Under the pieces are notes generated by a model. The model was not told the DNA's origin, did no database searches, and worked only from the letters and a program-made list of their open reading frames with translations. Position numbers and translations under genes: made by a program. Positions 1 through 6,201 of a DNA stretch of 8,640 bases are shown here, one piece after another; position 1 is the first letter of the stretch, and each line of letters starts with the position of its first letter. The DNA is from Pseudomonadota bacterium. GTDB taxonomy: Bacteria; Pseudomonadota; Alphaproteobacteria; Rhizobiales; Kaistiaceae. The stretch is taken from the NCBI GenBank assembly GCA_023392225.1, contig JAEVZM010000201.1:1-8640 (forward strand). Direction: 5' to 3'.

Positions 1-1379
1 CACGAGATCATGCCGCCCTTGATGACCATCTTCGGCTTGGCGCCGAAGAAGGCCGGCTCCCAGAGCACCAGGTCCGCCATCTTGCCGACTTCGACCGAGC
101 CGATCACGTGGCTGACGCCCTGGGCGATCGCCGGGTTGATGGTCACCTTGGAGACGAAGCGGAGCACGCGCTCGTTGTCGTTCCCGGAGGTGTCGCCGTC
201 ATAGGCGCCGGTGCGGGACTTCATCAGGTGCGCCGTCTGGAGGGCGCGCATCCAGTTCTCGCCGATGCGGCCCATCGCCTGGCTGTCGCTGGAAATGATC
301 GAGATCGCCCCCATGTCGTGGAGCACGTTCTCGGCCGCGATCGTCTCGGGCCGGATGCGGCTCTCGGCGAAGGCGACGTCGGTCGGGATCCCCGGGTTGA
401 GGTTGTGGCAGATCATCGTCATGTCGAACAACTCTGCCTGGGAGTTGATCCCATAGGGCAGGGTCGGGTTGGTCGAGCTCGGCAGGACGTTGGAGAGGCC
501 GGCGACGCGGATGATGTCGGGGGCATGGCCGCCGCCGGCGCCTTCGGTGTGGTAGGTGTGGATCGTGCGACCCTCGAAGGCGGCGATGGTGTTCTCGACG
601 AACCCGGACTCGTTGAGCGTGTCGGTGTGGATGCAGACCTGGACGTCATACTCGTCGGCGACGGTGAGCGCCGAGCGGATGGCGGCCGGGGTCGTGCCCC
701 AGTCCTCGTGGATCTTGAGGCCCGCGGCACCGGCGCGGATCTGCTCCTCGAGCGGGGCGAGGCCGGTGGAGTTGCCCTTGCCCAGCACGCCGGCATTGAC
801 CGGCCACCCGTCGAACGAGCGGAGCATCATCTCGATGTTCCACGTGCCGGGGGTGATGGTGGTGCCGTTTGTGCCGTCGGACGGACCGATACCGCCGCCG
901 AACAGGGTGGTGATGCCGTTCGAGAGAGCGGCCTGCGCCTGCTGCGGCGAGATGTAGTGGACGTGGGCGTCGATGCCGCCGGCGGTGAGGATCATGTGCT
1001 CGCCGGAGATGGCGTCGGTACCCGGCCCGAGCGCGAGGCCCGGCGTCACGCCCGACATGATCGCCGGGTTGCCGGCCTTGCCGATGCCGCAGATGCGGCC
1101 GTTCTTGATGCCGACATCGGCCTTGACGATGCCCGCGACGCCGTCGACGATCGTGACGTTGGTGATGACGAGGTCCGGAGCGCCGGCGGCGCTGGTCAGC
1201 TCGTTGTCAAAGCCCATGCCGTCGCGGAGCGTCTTGCCGCCGCCATAGACCGCCTCTTCGCCATAGATGCGAAGGTCCTTCTCGATCTCGATATAGAGAT
1301 CGGTGTCGCCGATCCTGATCTTGTCACCCGTCGTCGGGCCGTACAGGTCGGCGTACTGCTTGCGCGAAATCATTGCCAT
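1..1379 (-). CDS. ureC: Urease alpha (catalytic) subunit, partial at 3' end
   Basis: UreC carries the dinickel centre that hydrolyses urea to ammonia and carbamate in the cytoplasm. About 459 of the usual ~570 residues are present; the C-terminus lies beyond the left edge. The frame is open throughout and every dinickel ligand is visible, each offset by +5 from Klebsiella numbering: His139 and His141 (HVH), the carbamylated Lys222 and His224 (LKIHEDWG), His251 (IHTDTLNESG), His277 (YHTEGAGGGHAPD) and Asp365 (SSDSQAMGR). The mobile-flap Cys324 and catalytic His325 are present in MICHNLNP. The residue after His325 is Asn326, where Klebsiella and jack bean ureases have His; the HYISPQQ segment has Ser where Cys is usual. 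The start at 1379 (MAMISRKQYADLYGPTTGDK) aligns with family N-termini and has an AGGATAGG stretch upstream. It follows ureB by 31 nt and is surely cotranscribed with it. Accessory genes (ureEFGD) are not seen here and may lie to the left. Confidence 0.97.
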   Translation of the reverse strand, partial: MAMISRKQYADLYGPTTGDKIRIGDTDLYIEIEKDLRIYGEEAVYGGGKTLRDGMGFDNELTSAAGAPDLVITNVTIVDGVAGIVKADVGIKNGRICGIGKAGNPAIMSGVTPGLALGPGTDAISGEHMILTAGGIDAHVHYISPQQAQAALSNGITTLFGGGIGPSDGTNGTTITPGTWNIEMMLRSFDGWPVNAGVLGKGNSTGLAPLEEQIRAGAAGLKIHEDWGTTPAAIRSALTVADEYDVQVCIHTDTLNESGFVENTIAAFEGRTIHTYHTEGAGGGHAPDIIRVAGLSNVLPSSTNPTLPYGINSQAELFDMTMICHNLNPGIPTDVAFAESRIRPETIAAENVLHDMGAISIISSDSQAMGRIGENWMRALQTAHLMKSRTGAYDGDTSGNDNERVLRFVSKVTINPAIAQGVSHVIGSVEVGKMADLVLWEPAFFGAKPKMVIKGGMIS

Positions 1380-1410
1380 TGCGAATACCTATCCTTGACC
1401 TGAGCGAGCC

Positions 1411-1836
1411 CTAGAGCGGCTTGTTCTTGAAGCCGTACCTGGCGACACGCTCGAGCGCGTCGGCGAGACGCGGGCGATAGTCGTCGTAGCTCTCGTCGCC
1501 GACCCAGCCGTTGACGAGGCCGTTGAAGCCGTTGACGCGCTGCTTGCCCTGATAGGGAACGAGCGTGACTTCCTTCTCGTCGCCCGGCTCGAAGCGGAGG
1601 GCGGTGGTGGCCGGAATGTCGAGCCGCTTGCCGAAGGCCTCGGCGCGGTCGAACTCGAGGGCGGCGTTCACCTCGAAGAAGTGGAAGTGCGAGCCCACCT
1701 GCACCGGACGGTCGCCGGTGTTGCGGACCTTCAGCGTCGTCGTCGGGTAGCCGGCATTGATCTCGATGTCGCCTTCGGCGAGGACGAGGCCGCCGACCGG
1801 GGTCTTGGCCGGAGCCTTGTTCTTGTTGTCAGCCAT
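1411..1836 (-). CDS. ureB: Urease beta subunit
   Basis: Structural subunit of the (alpha-beta-gamma)3 urease trimer; it packs against UreC and helps shape the active-site flap environment. It is 141 residues and matches the family across its core: GLVLAEGDIEINAGYP, VRNTGDRPVQVGSHFHFFEVN, LDIPATTALRFEPGDEKEV and GFNGLVNG. Klebsiella UreB is about 106 residues. Here there are roughly 15 extra lysine- and proline-containing residues at the N-terminus and a ~30-residue tail after GFNGLVNG. The tail (ALERVARYGFKNKPL) resembles the C-terminal helix of longer beta subunits such as that of Sporosarcina pasteurii. The ATG at 1836 has a good ribosome binding site (AAAGGGA, 7-nt spacer). It lies between ureA (18-nt gap) and ureC (31-nt gap). 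Confidence 0.97.
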   Translation of the reverse strand: MADNKNKAPAKTPVGGLVLAEGDIEINAGYPTTTLKVRNTGDRPVQVGSHFHFFEVNAALEFDRAEAFGKRLDIPATTALRFEPGDEKEVTLVPYQGKQRVNGFNGLVNGWVGDESYDDYRPRLADALERVARYGFKNKPL

Positions 1837-1854
1837 GGTGCTGTCCCTTTCCGG

Positions 1855-2157
1855 CTAGACGATCGGGCTGTGGACGGTGACCAGGCGGCTGCCGTCGGTG
1901 AAGACCGCCTCGACCTGGACGTAGGGGATCATCTCGACCACGCCATCCATGACGTCGTCGCGGGTGACCACCTTGGCGGCGAGCGCCATGACCTCTTCGA
2001 CGGTCTTTCCGGCACGCGCGCCGTCCAGGGCCGAAGCGGCGATGAGAGCGACAGCCTCGGGGTGGTTGAGCTTCAGCCCTTGGTCCTTCCGCTTCTGCGC
2101 GACCATTGCCGCCATGTGGACCAGCAGCTTGTCGATTTCTCTTGGTGTGAAGTGCAC
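1855..2157 (-). CDS. ureA: Urease gamma subunit
   Basis: Smallest structural subunit of bacterial urease. At 100 residues it has exactly the family's usual length. It matches end to end: MHFTPREIDKLLVHMAAMVAQKRKDQGLKLNHPEAVALI, VTRDDVMDGVVEMIPYVQVEAVFTDGSRLVTVHSPIV. The start codon is GTG, not ATG. The start is supported by the conserved HFTPRE N-terminus and by a GAGGAG ribosome binding site 6 nt upstream. It is the first gene of ureABC. Separate A, B and C genes are the common bacterial arrangement, unlike the fused subunits of Helicobacter or plants. No ureD-like gene precedes it; the preceding ~630 nt appear non-coding, so its promoter should lie there. Confidence 0.98.
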   Translation of the reverse strand: MHFTPREIDKLLVHMAAMVAQKRKDQGLKLNHPEAVALIAASALDGARAGKTVEEVMALAAKVVTRDDVMDGVVEMIPYVQVEAVFTDGSRLVTVHSPIV

Positions 2158-2182
2158 GTAGGTCTCCTCGCTCTCAATCCGA

Positions 2183-2197
2183 CCAATCTGTGATTGG
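2183..2197. promoter_or_regulatory. Inverted repeat in the ureA leader, possible operator
   Basis: CCAATC-TGT-GATTGG is a perfect 6-bp inverted repeat around a 3-nt centre, 26 to 40 nt upstream of the ureA GTG. The short centre and position fit a dimeric regulator site close to the promoter or in the untranslated leader. As RNA the 3-nt loop could also form a small hairpin. No regulator can be assigned from sequence. Confidence 0.4.
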
Positions 2198-2263
2198 CGT
2201 CGTTATGTTGGCTTTCGCAAGAGTTGTACTCCGAATATCACACCTCTTCGGGAAATCATCTTA

Positions 2264-2277
2264 CTCGGCCGGCCGAG
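2264..2277. repeat. Perfect 14-bp palindrome upstream of ureA
   Basis: CTCGGCCGGCCGAG reads identically on both strands, about 107 to 120 nt upstream of the ureA start. CATCT and AGATG segments partly overlap and flank it, giving extra dyad symmetry. It is a GC-rich island in otherwise AT-richer DNA, so it is less likely to be chance than it would be inside a gene. Role unknown: protein-binding site or transcript structure. Confidence 0.35.
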
Positions 2278-2372
2278 ATGTACCCTCAGCCATAAAACAT
2301 TTGCTGCCAACAGAACTGAAAAAGTAGCCTAATATTCCCGAGAAATTTGCCGGAGTGCGTTGCACGGCCGAT

Positions 2373-2399
2373 GCTATTCTAAGTAATGGAGAGAATAGC
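2373..2399. repeat. 8-bp inverted repeat with 11-nt loop
   Basis: GCTATTCT at 2373-2380 and AGAATAGC at 2392-2399 are exact reverse complements, separated by 11 nt. A further T-G pair could extend the stem. No T-run follows on either strand, so it is not a textbook intrinsic terminator. It lies about 220 nt upstream of ureA and could be a regulatory hairpin or operator. Confidence 0.4.
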
Positions 2400-2715
2400 G
2401 CAATATCCCATACGGGATCAATGGCCGGCGGCTATCGTCGCGCGGCCCGTGTGGCAGGGTGCGAGTTCGGGGCTGCAATCGCGGGCTTGGCGGTGTCCTG
2501 GCCGCACTCATCACGAGGACTTGCATGGGAATCTGGCGCAAGATGCCTTGGTCCATGATGGACTATGCCGTCTGCCTTGGCAAAAGAGTCGATCACCCGC
2601 CGCCATTTCGTGGGTGCAGCTTGCCGTTATGCGCCCGCTTCCGGTGACCGGTCGGCACCGGTTCATTTAAGAATTGTGAGAAATTATTGGAGAAATACTG
2701 CGCTGCGCGGGAAGA

Positions 2716-2772
2716 CGTCCTCATCGTTCTGGGGAACATTCGAACGATCCCCGATGGATCGTCCCGAGGACG
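2716..2772 (-). terminator. Nested inverted repeat after the GntR gene, probable operon terminator
   Basis: CGTCCTC (2716-2722) pairs with GAGGACG (2766-2772), and directly inside it ATCGTTC (2723-2729) pairs with GAACGAT (2742-2748) around a 12-nt loop. An alternative inner stem (CGATCC with GGATCG) lies on the other side. The element begins 16 nt after the GntR stop codon, which is where a terminator is expected. The downstream side on the minus strand is only mildly T-rich (around 2680-2705), so termination would be non-canonical; it may instead be a 3' mRNA-stabilising structure. Confidence 0.5.
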
Positions 2773-2787
2773 CAAGCCGCGAGCAGT

Positions 2788-3651
2788 TCAGGCTCTGCCC
2801 GTGGAGACGGCGCGGCTGAGATTGGCGCGGGCGAAGGTGATGATGGCGCGGATCTGCTCCTCGGCGCGGGCCGGGTCCTTCTGGGCGATCGCTTCGAACA
2901 GCCGGACGTGAACCGCGATGTCCTCGGCGATGACGCGCTTCATCTCGGCGAGGCTGTGATTCGCGATCGCGTGCTCGGCGTTGAAGGTCGCCGACAGGAC
3001 GTCATGGACCACCGTCCCAAGCCGGTCGAAGAACGGATTGTGGGAGGCGGCGAAGACCGCCATGTGGAAGGTGCCGTCGGCCTTGGCATAGGCGGCCCAG
3101 TCGCTGCTGCTGTCCTTCATGTGCTGGAGCGCGGCGGCGATCCGGGCGATGTCCTCGCCCTCGGCACGAATCGCGGCGAGGCGGGCGGCGAAGGGCTCGG
3201 TGGCGAGGCGCAGCTCGACGAGGTCCTGGACGAAGCGGAGGTCGATGCCGGCCGCGAATCGCCAGGCGAGGATGTCGACGTCGAAGCTGTTCCAGCGCTG
3301 CGGCTCGCAGATCTGGGTGCCGCCGCGCTGGCGGGTCTTCACCAGGCCCTTGGAGGCGAGCACCTTGACCGCGTCGCGGACGGCGCTGCGGCTCGCGCCG
3401 AACTCGGTCATGAGCTCGGCCTCGCGCGGCAGCCGCTCGCCCGGGAGGACACGGCCGGCGACGATGTCCGCGCCGATCCGGTGGACGATGCGTCCATGAA
3501 CGGAATTGGCCGGATAACCGGCGCTCTCGTAAGGGATGTTCATGGGCGTCGGGACGGAGGCACTGCGCGGCGGGATGCGCGCTGCCCTAGCACGCGCAGG
3601 CAGCCGGCCGGTAGTCGTTTCTCCGGACCCTTGGCGCCGCTCGGTCGTCAT
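2788..3651 (-). CDS. FCD/FadR-type GntR transcriptional regulator (DgoR-like)
   Basis: Ligand-responsive DNA-binding protein, probably the repressor of the operon it closes. With the start used here it has 287 residues. A GntR winged helix-turn-helix spans about 49-116 (IVAGRVLPGERLPREAELMTEFGASRSAVRDAVKVL, then the wing RQRGG), followed by an all-helical FCD ligand domain at about 140-275. The linker RWNSFDVDILAW resembles the galactonate repressor DgoR. In the FCD domain Asp192, His196 (ADGTFH) and His248 are present, but the last metal-binding His of the family appears to be Ile, so the metal site may be incomplete, as in FadR and DgoR. Start choice: ATG 3651 overlaps the previous stop as ATGA and has GAGG 4 nt upstream. 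An internal ATG at 3543 gives 251 residues, nearer family length, but has no visible ribosome binding site. The first 36 residues are Arg/Pro/Thr-rich and lack domain resemblance. Confidence 0.88.
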   Translation of the reverse strand: MTTERRQGSGETTTGRLPARARAARIPPRSASVPTPMNIPYESAGYPANSVHGRIVHRIGADIVAGRVLPGERLPREAELMTEFGASRSAVRDAVKVLASKGLVKTRQRGGTQICEPQRWNSFDVDILAWRFAAGIDLRFVQDLVELRLATEPFAARLAAIRAEGEDIARIAAALQHMKDSSSDWAAYAKADGTFHMAVFAASHNPFFDRLGTVVHDVLSATFNAEHAIANHSLAEMKRVIAEDIAVHVRLFEAIAQKDPARAEEQIRAIITFARANLSRAVSTGRA

Positions 3652-4766
3652 CGCACCTCGTACTTGAGGAGCGCCGCGGCCTCGATCGCCGGCCAGTCGA
3701 CGGCGATGCCGAGGCCGTCGCCGGGCGGGGCGTGGACATAGCCCGCGCCGTCGGTGCGGATCACGTCGTGGGAGCCGTATTCGAACGCCTCGTAGGGCGG
3801 CTGCTCGAAATAGGTGCAGTTGCGATAGGCGAGCATGACGTGGAGATTCGCGGCCTGGGTCAGCGTGTAGCCCCAGCACTGGATCTCGACATTCATGGTG
3901 TGCGCCTCTGCCAGCGCCATGATCTTGCGGAGCGGCGTGATGCCGCCGCAGATCGTGGCGTCGACGCGCGCCGCGCTCCACAGATCGTTCTTCAGCGCGA
4001 GCTCGATCTGCTGGAGGTTGAGCCAGGAGTTGCCGGCCGGGATGATCGGCACCCCGGTGTCGCGGGTCAGCCGCCGGTAGCCCTCGGCGTCGAAGTCGGG
4101 CAGCGGCGCCTCGAACCAGCCGAAGCCCATCTCGCCGCAGGCCTTGCCGACCTTGAGCGCCGCGCGGAAATCGTAGCGCTGCTCGACGTCGAGCATGAAG
4201 TCGATGCCTCGGCCCTCGAAATGCCGGTGAAGCGTCTCGCACATCGGCAGGTCGAGCTCGGGCACGCACCAGCAGTGGAACTTCACCGCCTTGTAGCCCT
4301 CGCTGGCGCAGCGCTCGACATACTCGATGTACTCCTCGACCGACGGCAGGCCCGGGGTCGAGGCGTAGGACAGGATCTTCGAGCGGGCGCCGCCGAGGAA
4401 CTGGTAGAGCGGCATGCCGGCACTCTTTGCCGCCATGTCCCACAGCGCGATGTCGATCAGCGACAGCGCCTGGGGGATGGTCGGGGTGCCGCGGTCGCGC
4501 ATCGCATCCCACACCGCCTCGCGCTCGAGGGCGCTCCGGCCGATGAGGTCCGGCAGCATGAAGCGCAGCGTCTCGCCGACGGAGCGGTCGAAATTGTGTG
4601 GATTGATCATCGCCGCGCCGGCGATGCCTTCCGCGCCGTCTTTGGTCGTGAGCCGGACGATGGTGTTGGTCATGAACTGTTCGCTCATGCCCTCGGCCCA
4701 GACGTAGCGCTCGGTGTCCGGACCGACCACGAAGACTTCGGCCCGGTCGATGACGAGATCCTTCAT
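3648..4766 (-). CDS. Enolase-superfamily enzyme, mandelate racemase subgroup, atypical active site
   Basis: 372 residues with the two-part family fold: a capping N-terminal domain (1-~125, ending IDIALWDMAAKSAGMPLYQFLGG) and a (beta/alpha)7-beta barrel. Such enzymes abstract a proton alpha to a carboxylate using Mg2+, giving racemases or acid-sugar dehydratases; cytoplasmic. Aligned by eye with mandelate racemase, the metal ligands Asp193 (FMLDVEQRYD) and Glu219 (WFEAPLP) are present, as are Asp269 of the Asp-His dyad (RVDATICGGIT) and a candidate for the electrophilic Glu (Glu321). However, the KxK motif is Lys162-Phe-His164, the third metal ligand Glu is Asn246 (PAGNSW) and the catalytic dyad His is Cys297 (EIQCWG). 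The start has an AAGGAG site 5 nt upstream and overlaps the ATPase stop as ATGA. Placement after an ABC importer and before a DgoR-like regulator implies it acts on the imported compound. Substrate and reaction cannot be named. Confidence 0.9.
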   Translation of the reverse strand: MKDLVIDRAEVFVVGPDTERYVWAEGMSEQFMTNTIVRLTTKDGAEGIAGAAMINPHNFDRSVGETLRFMLPDLIGRSALEREAVWDAMRDRGTPTIPQALSLIDIALWDMAAKSAGMPLYQFLGGARSKILSYASTPGLPSVEEYIEYVERCASEGYKAVKFHCWCVPELDLPMCETLHRHFEGRGIDFMLDVEQRYDFRAALKVGKACGEMGFGWFEAPLPDFDAEGYRRLTRDTGVPIIPAGNSWLNLQQIELALKNDLWSAARVDATICGGITPLRKIMALAEAHTMNVEIQCWGYTLTQAANLHVMLAYRNCTYFEQPPYEAFEYGSHDVIRTDGAGYVHAPPGDGLGIAVDWPAIEAAALLKYEVR

Positions 4767-5545
4767 TTCTGCTCCTTGATTCCGATGTCGATGCTCTCGC
4801 CGTGCCAGCCGAGATGGCTGAGGAAGTCGCGGGTTCGCGCCGCGTGCGGCGCCTCGAAAATCTGGCTCGGCGGCCCGACCTCGATGATCCGGCCATGGTC
4901 GAAGACGACGACGCGATCGGCGACGCGGCGGGCGAAATCCATCTCGTGGGTGACGACCACCATGGTCATGCCGTCGTCGGCGAGCCCCTTCATCACCGCC
5001 AGCACCTCGCCGATGGTCTCGGGGTCGAGCGCCGAGGTCGGCTCGTCGAACAGCATCAGCGCCGGCTCCATGGCGAGCGCGCGGGCGATCGCCACCCGCT
5101 GCTGCTGGCCGCCGGAGAGCGCCGAGGGATGCACGCCTGCCTTGTCGGCGAGCCCGACGCGTTCGAGGAGGGCGCGGGCGCGCGTCTCGGCCCTGGCGAG
5201 GTCGAGCTTGAGCACGGTGGTCGGCCCGATGGTCAGGTTCCGGAGGACGTTGAGATGGGGGAACAGCTCGAAGTTCTGGAACACCATGCCCATCCGGCGC
5301 CGGACCAGCCGCGCGTCGTCGGCGGTCGCGCGGATATCTCGGCCCTCGAAGGACACGGTGCCGGCGTCGACCGCCTCCAGCGCATTGAGGCAGCGGAGGA
5401 GGGTCGACTTGCCCGAGCCGCTCGGGCCGATCAGGCACACGACCTCGCCGCGGCGGACCTCGAGGCTGACGCCGTCGAGGGCGACGACGTCGCCATAGCG
5501 CTTGCGGACGTCGCTAGCGGAGAGGATCGGCTCTTCCGAAGTCAT
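4763..5545 (-). CDS. ABC transporter ATPase, polar amino acid (GlnQ/HisP) family
   Basis: Cytoplasmic nucleotide-binding subunit that powers uptake through the two permeases encoded just upstream. 260 residues, typical for the family. All ATPase motifs are intact: Walker A GPSGSGKST (40-48), Q-loop Gln90 (MVFQNFELFPH), signature LSGGQQQR (143-150), Walker B LMLFDEP (163-169), D-loop SALDPE and the switch His200 (VVTHE). FQNFELFPHLNVLRNLTIGP is characteristic of the polar amino acid uptake subfamily (GlnQ, HisP, ArtP). The C-terminal ~15 residues (GWHGESIDIGIKEQK) run slightly past the usual end of GlnQ. The start ATG overlaps the preceding permease stop as ATGA, with AAGGTGG upstream, and its own stop overlaps the next start in the same way. 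Confidence 0.96.
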   Translation of the reverse strand: MTSEEPILSASDVRKRYGDVVALDGVSLEVRRGEVVCLIGPSGSGKSTLLRCLNALEAVDAGTVSFEGRDIRATADDARLVRRRMGMVFQNFELFPHLNVLRNLTIGPTTVLKLDLARAETRARALLERVGLADKAGVHPSALSGGQQQRVAIARALAMEPALMLFDEPTSALDPETIGEVLAVMKGLADDGMTMVVVTHEMDFARRVADRVVVFDHGRIIEVGPPSQIFEAPHAARTRDFLSHLGWHGESIDIGIKEQK

Positions 5546-6201
5546 TCAACCACCTTCCAGCGCCGGTGGATCCAGTCGTCGAGCTTGGCCTGGGGGTAGC
5601 CCAGCACCCAGTAGATGATCGCCACGGCGGTGAGCACCTCGAGGATCCGGTAGGTCTCGGCGCGCAGCTTCAGCGAGACGTAGGAGAGCTCGGGCACCGA
5701 GATGATGGCGACGAGCGAGGTGTCCTTGAACAGCGACACCCAGGTCGAGGCGAGTGCCGGCAGCACCCGCATCACGGCCTGGGGGAGGACGATGCGGGTC
5801 ATCACTTGGCCGCGCGACATGCCGAGGGCGAGGCCGGCGTTCCACTGCCCCTGCCGGATCGACAGGATGCCGGCGCGGAAGGTCTCCGAGTTGAAGGCCG
5901 AGACGTTGCAGGTGAGCCCGACGATCGCCGTGGTCAGCGCGTCGAGCTGAATGCCGAACGCCGCCGGCAGCACGTAGTAGACCCAGTAGATCTGGAGGAG
6001 GAGCGGGGTCGCCCGGAAGAACTCGACGAAGCAGGTGGCGGCGAGGCTGAGGCCGCGGACCGGGCTGAGCCGGAGGAATGCGAGGAAGAGGCCGCCGGGA
6101 ATGGCGAGCGCCATGGTGGTGATCGTGAGGAGGATCGTCAGCAGCGCGCCATCGCGGAAGATGCGCCAGTTGTCGAAGACGACGTCCCAGTGGAGGTTCA
6201 T
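5542..6201 (-). CDS. ABC transporter permease, polar amino acid (HisM/GlnP) family
   Basis: Inner-membrane subunit, 219 residues, with about five membrane segments (roughly 17-43, 52-83, 88-105, 145-170 and 184-203). Family hallmarks are FRATPLLLQIYWVYYVLP (62-79), the EAA loop that docks on the ATPase (NAGLALGMS...IVLP, 121-140) and FKDTSLVAIISVPEL (158-171). It shares the LALGMSR, LPQA and KD-S-VPEL motifs with its neighbour but is clearly divergent from it, so the pair should form a heterodimeric channel. The start ATG overlaps the previous permease stop (ATGA) with only a weak GGGG upstream, which points to translational coupling. Confidence 0.95.
   Translation of the reverse strand: MNLHWDVVFDNWRIFRDGALLTILLTITTMALAIPGGLFLAFLRLSPVRGLSLAATCFVEFFRATPLLLQIYWVYYVLPAAFGIQLDALTTAIVGLTCNVSAFNSETFRAGILSIRQGQWNAGLALGMSRGQVMTRIVLPQAVMRVLPALASTWVSLFKDTSLVAIISVPELSYVSLKLRAETYRILEVLTAVAIIYWVLGYPQAKLDDWIHRRWKVVE

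Larger units (their letters stand above)
2158..2787. other. Intergenic region between the transporter operon and ureABC
   Basis: About 630 nt with no convincing gene. Short open frames on both strands lack family resemblance, good ribosome binding sites and the G/C-ending codon pattern of the flanking genes. The part near ureA (about 2200-2400) is clearly less GC-rich than the surroundings, as expected for promoter DNA. I see no unambiguous sigma70 or sigma54 promoter for ureA. Several symmetric elements are listed separately. A further one, CCGGTG / CACCGG at 2641-2661 with a 9-nt centre that itself contains ACCGGT, is too short to interpret. Confidence 0.7.

Noticed and set aside
108..1403. 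Long plus-strand open frame opposite ureC
   Set aside because: It is antisense to an intact, motif-verified ureC. Its Asp/Arg/Gly/Val-rich composition is typical of the complementary frame of GC-rich genes.
2405..2418. ATCCC/GGGAT inverted repeat with a 4-nt centre
   Set aside because: Only 5 bp with an even, mismatched centre; too short to separate from chance.
2355..2819. Several plus-strand open frames of 60-95 codons in the intergenic region
   Set aside because: They overlap one another in different frames, lack ribosome sites and family resemblance, and one runs into the regulator gene. SITRRHFVGAA looked briefly like a Tat signal, but nothing follows it.
2788..4896. 702-codon minus-strand frame reading through the regulator
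   Set aside because: Only the part from 3651 down is coding. Upstream it is an out-of-frame reading of the enolase-superfamily gene, so this is not a fusion protein.
3648..5438. 596-codon minus-strand frame with an N-terminal extension on the enzyme
   Set aside because: The extension is an out-of-frame reading of the ATPase gene. The start at 4766 has a good ribosome site and the family N-terminus.
3732..5498. 588-codon plus-strand open frame across the enzyme and ATPase genes
   Set aside because: A shadow of two verified minus-strand genes; it has no recognisable domain and is rich in Arg, Ala and Asp.
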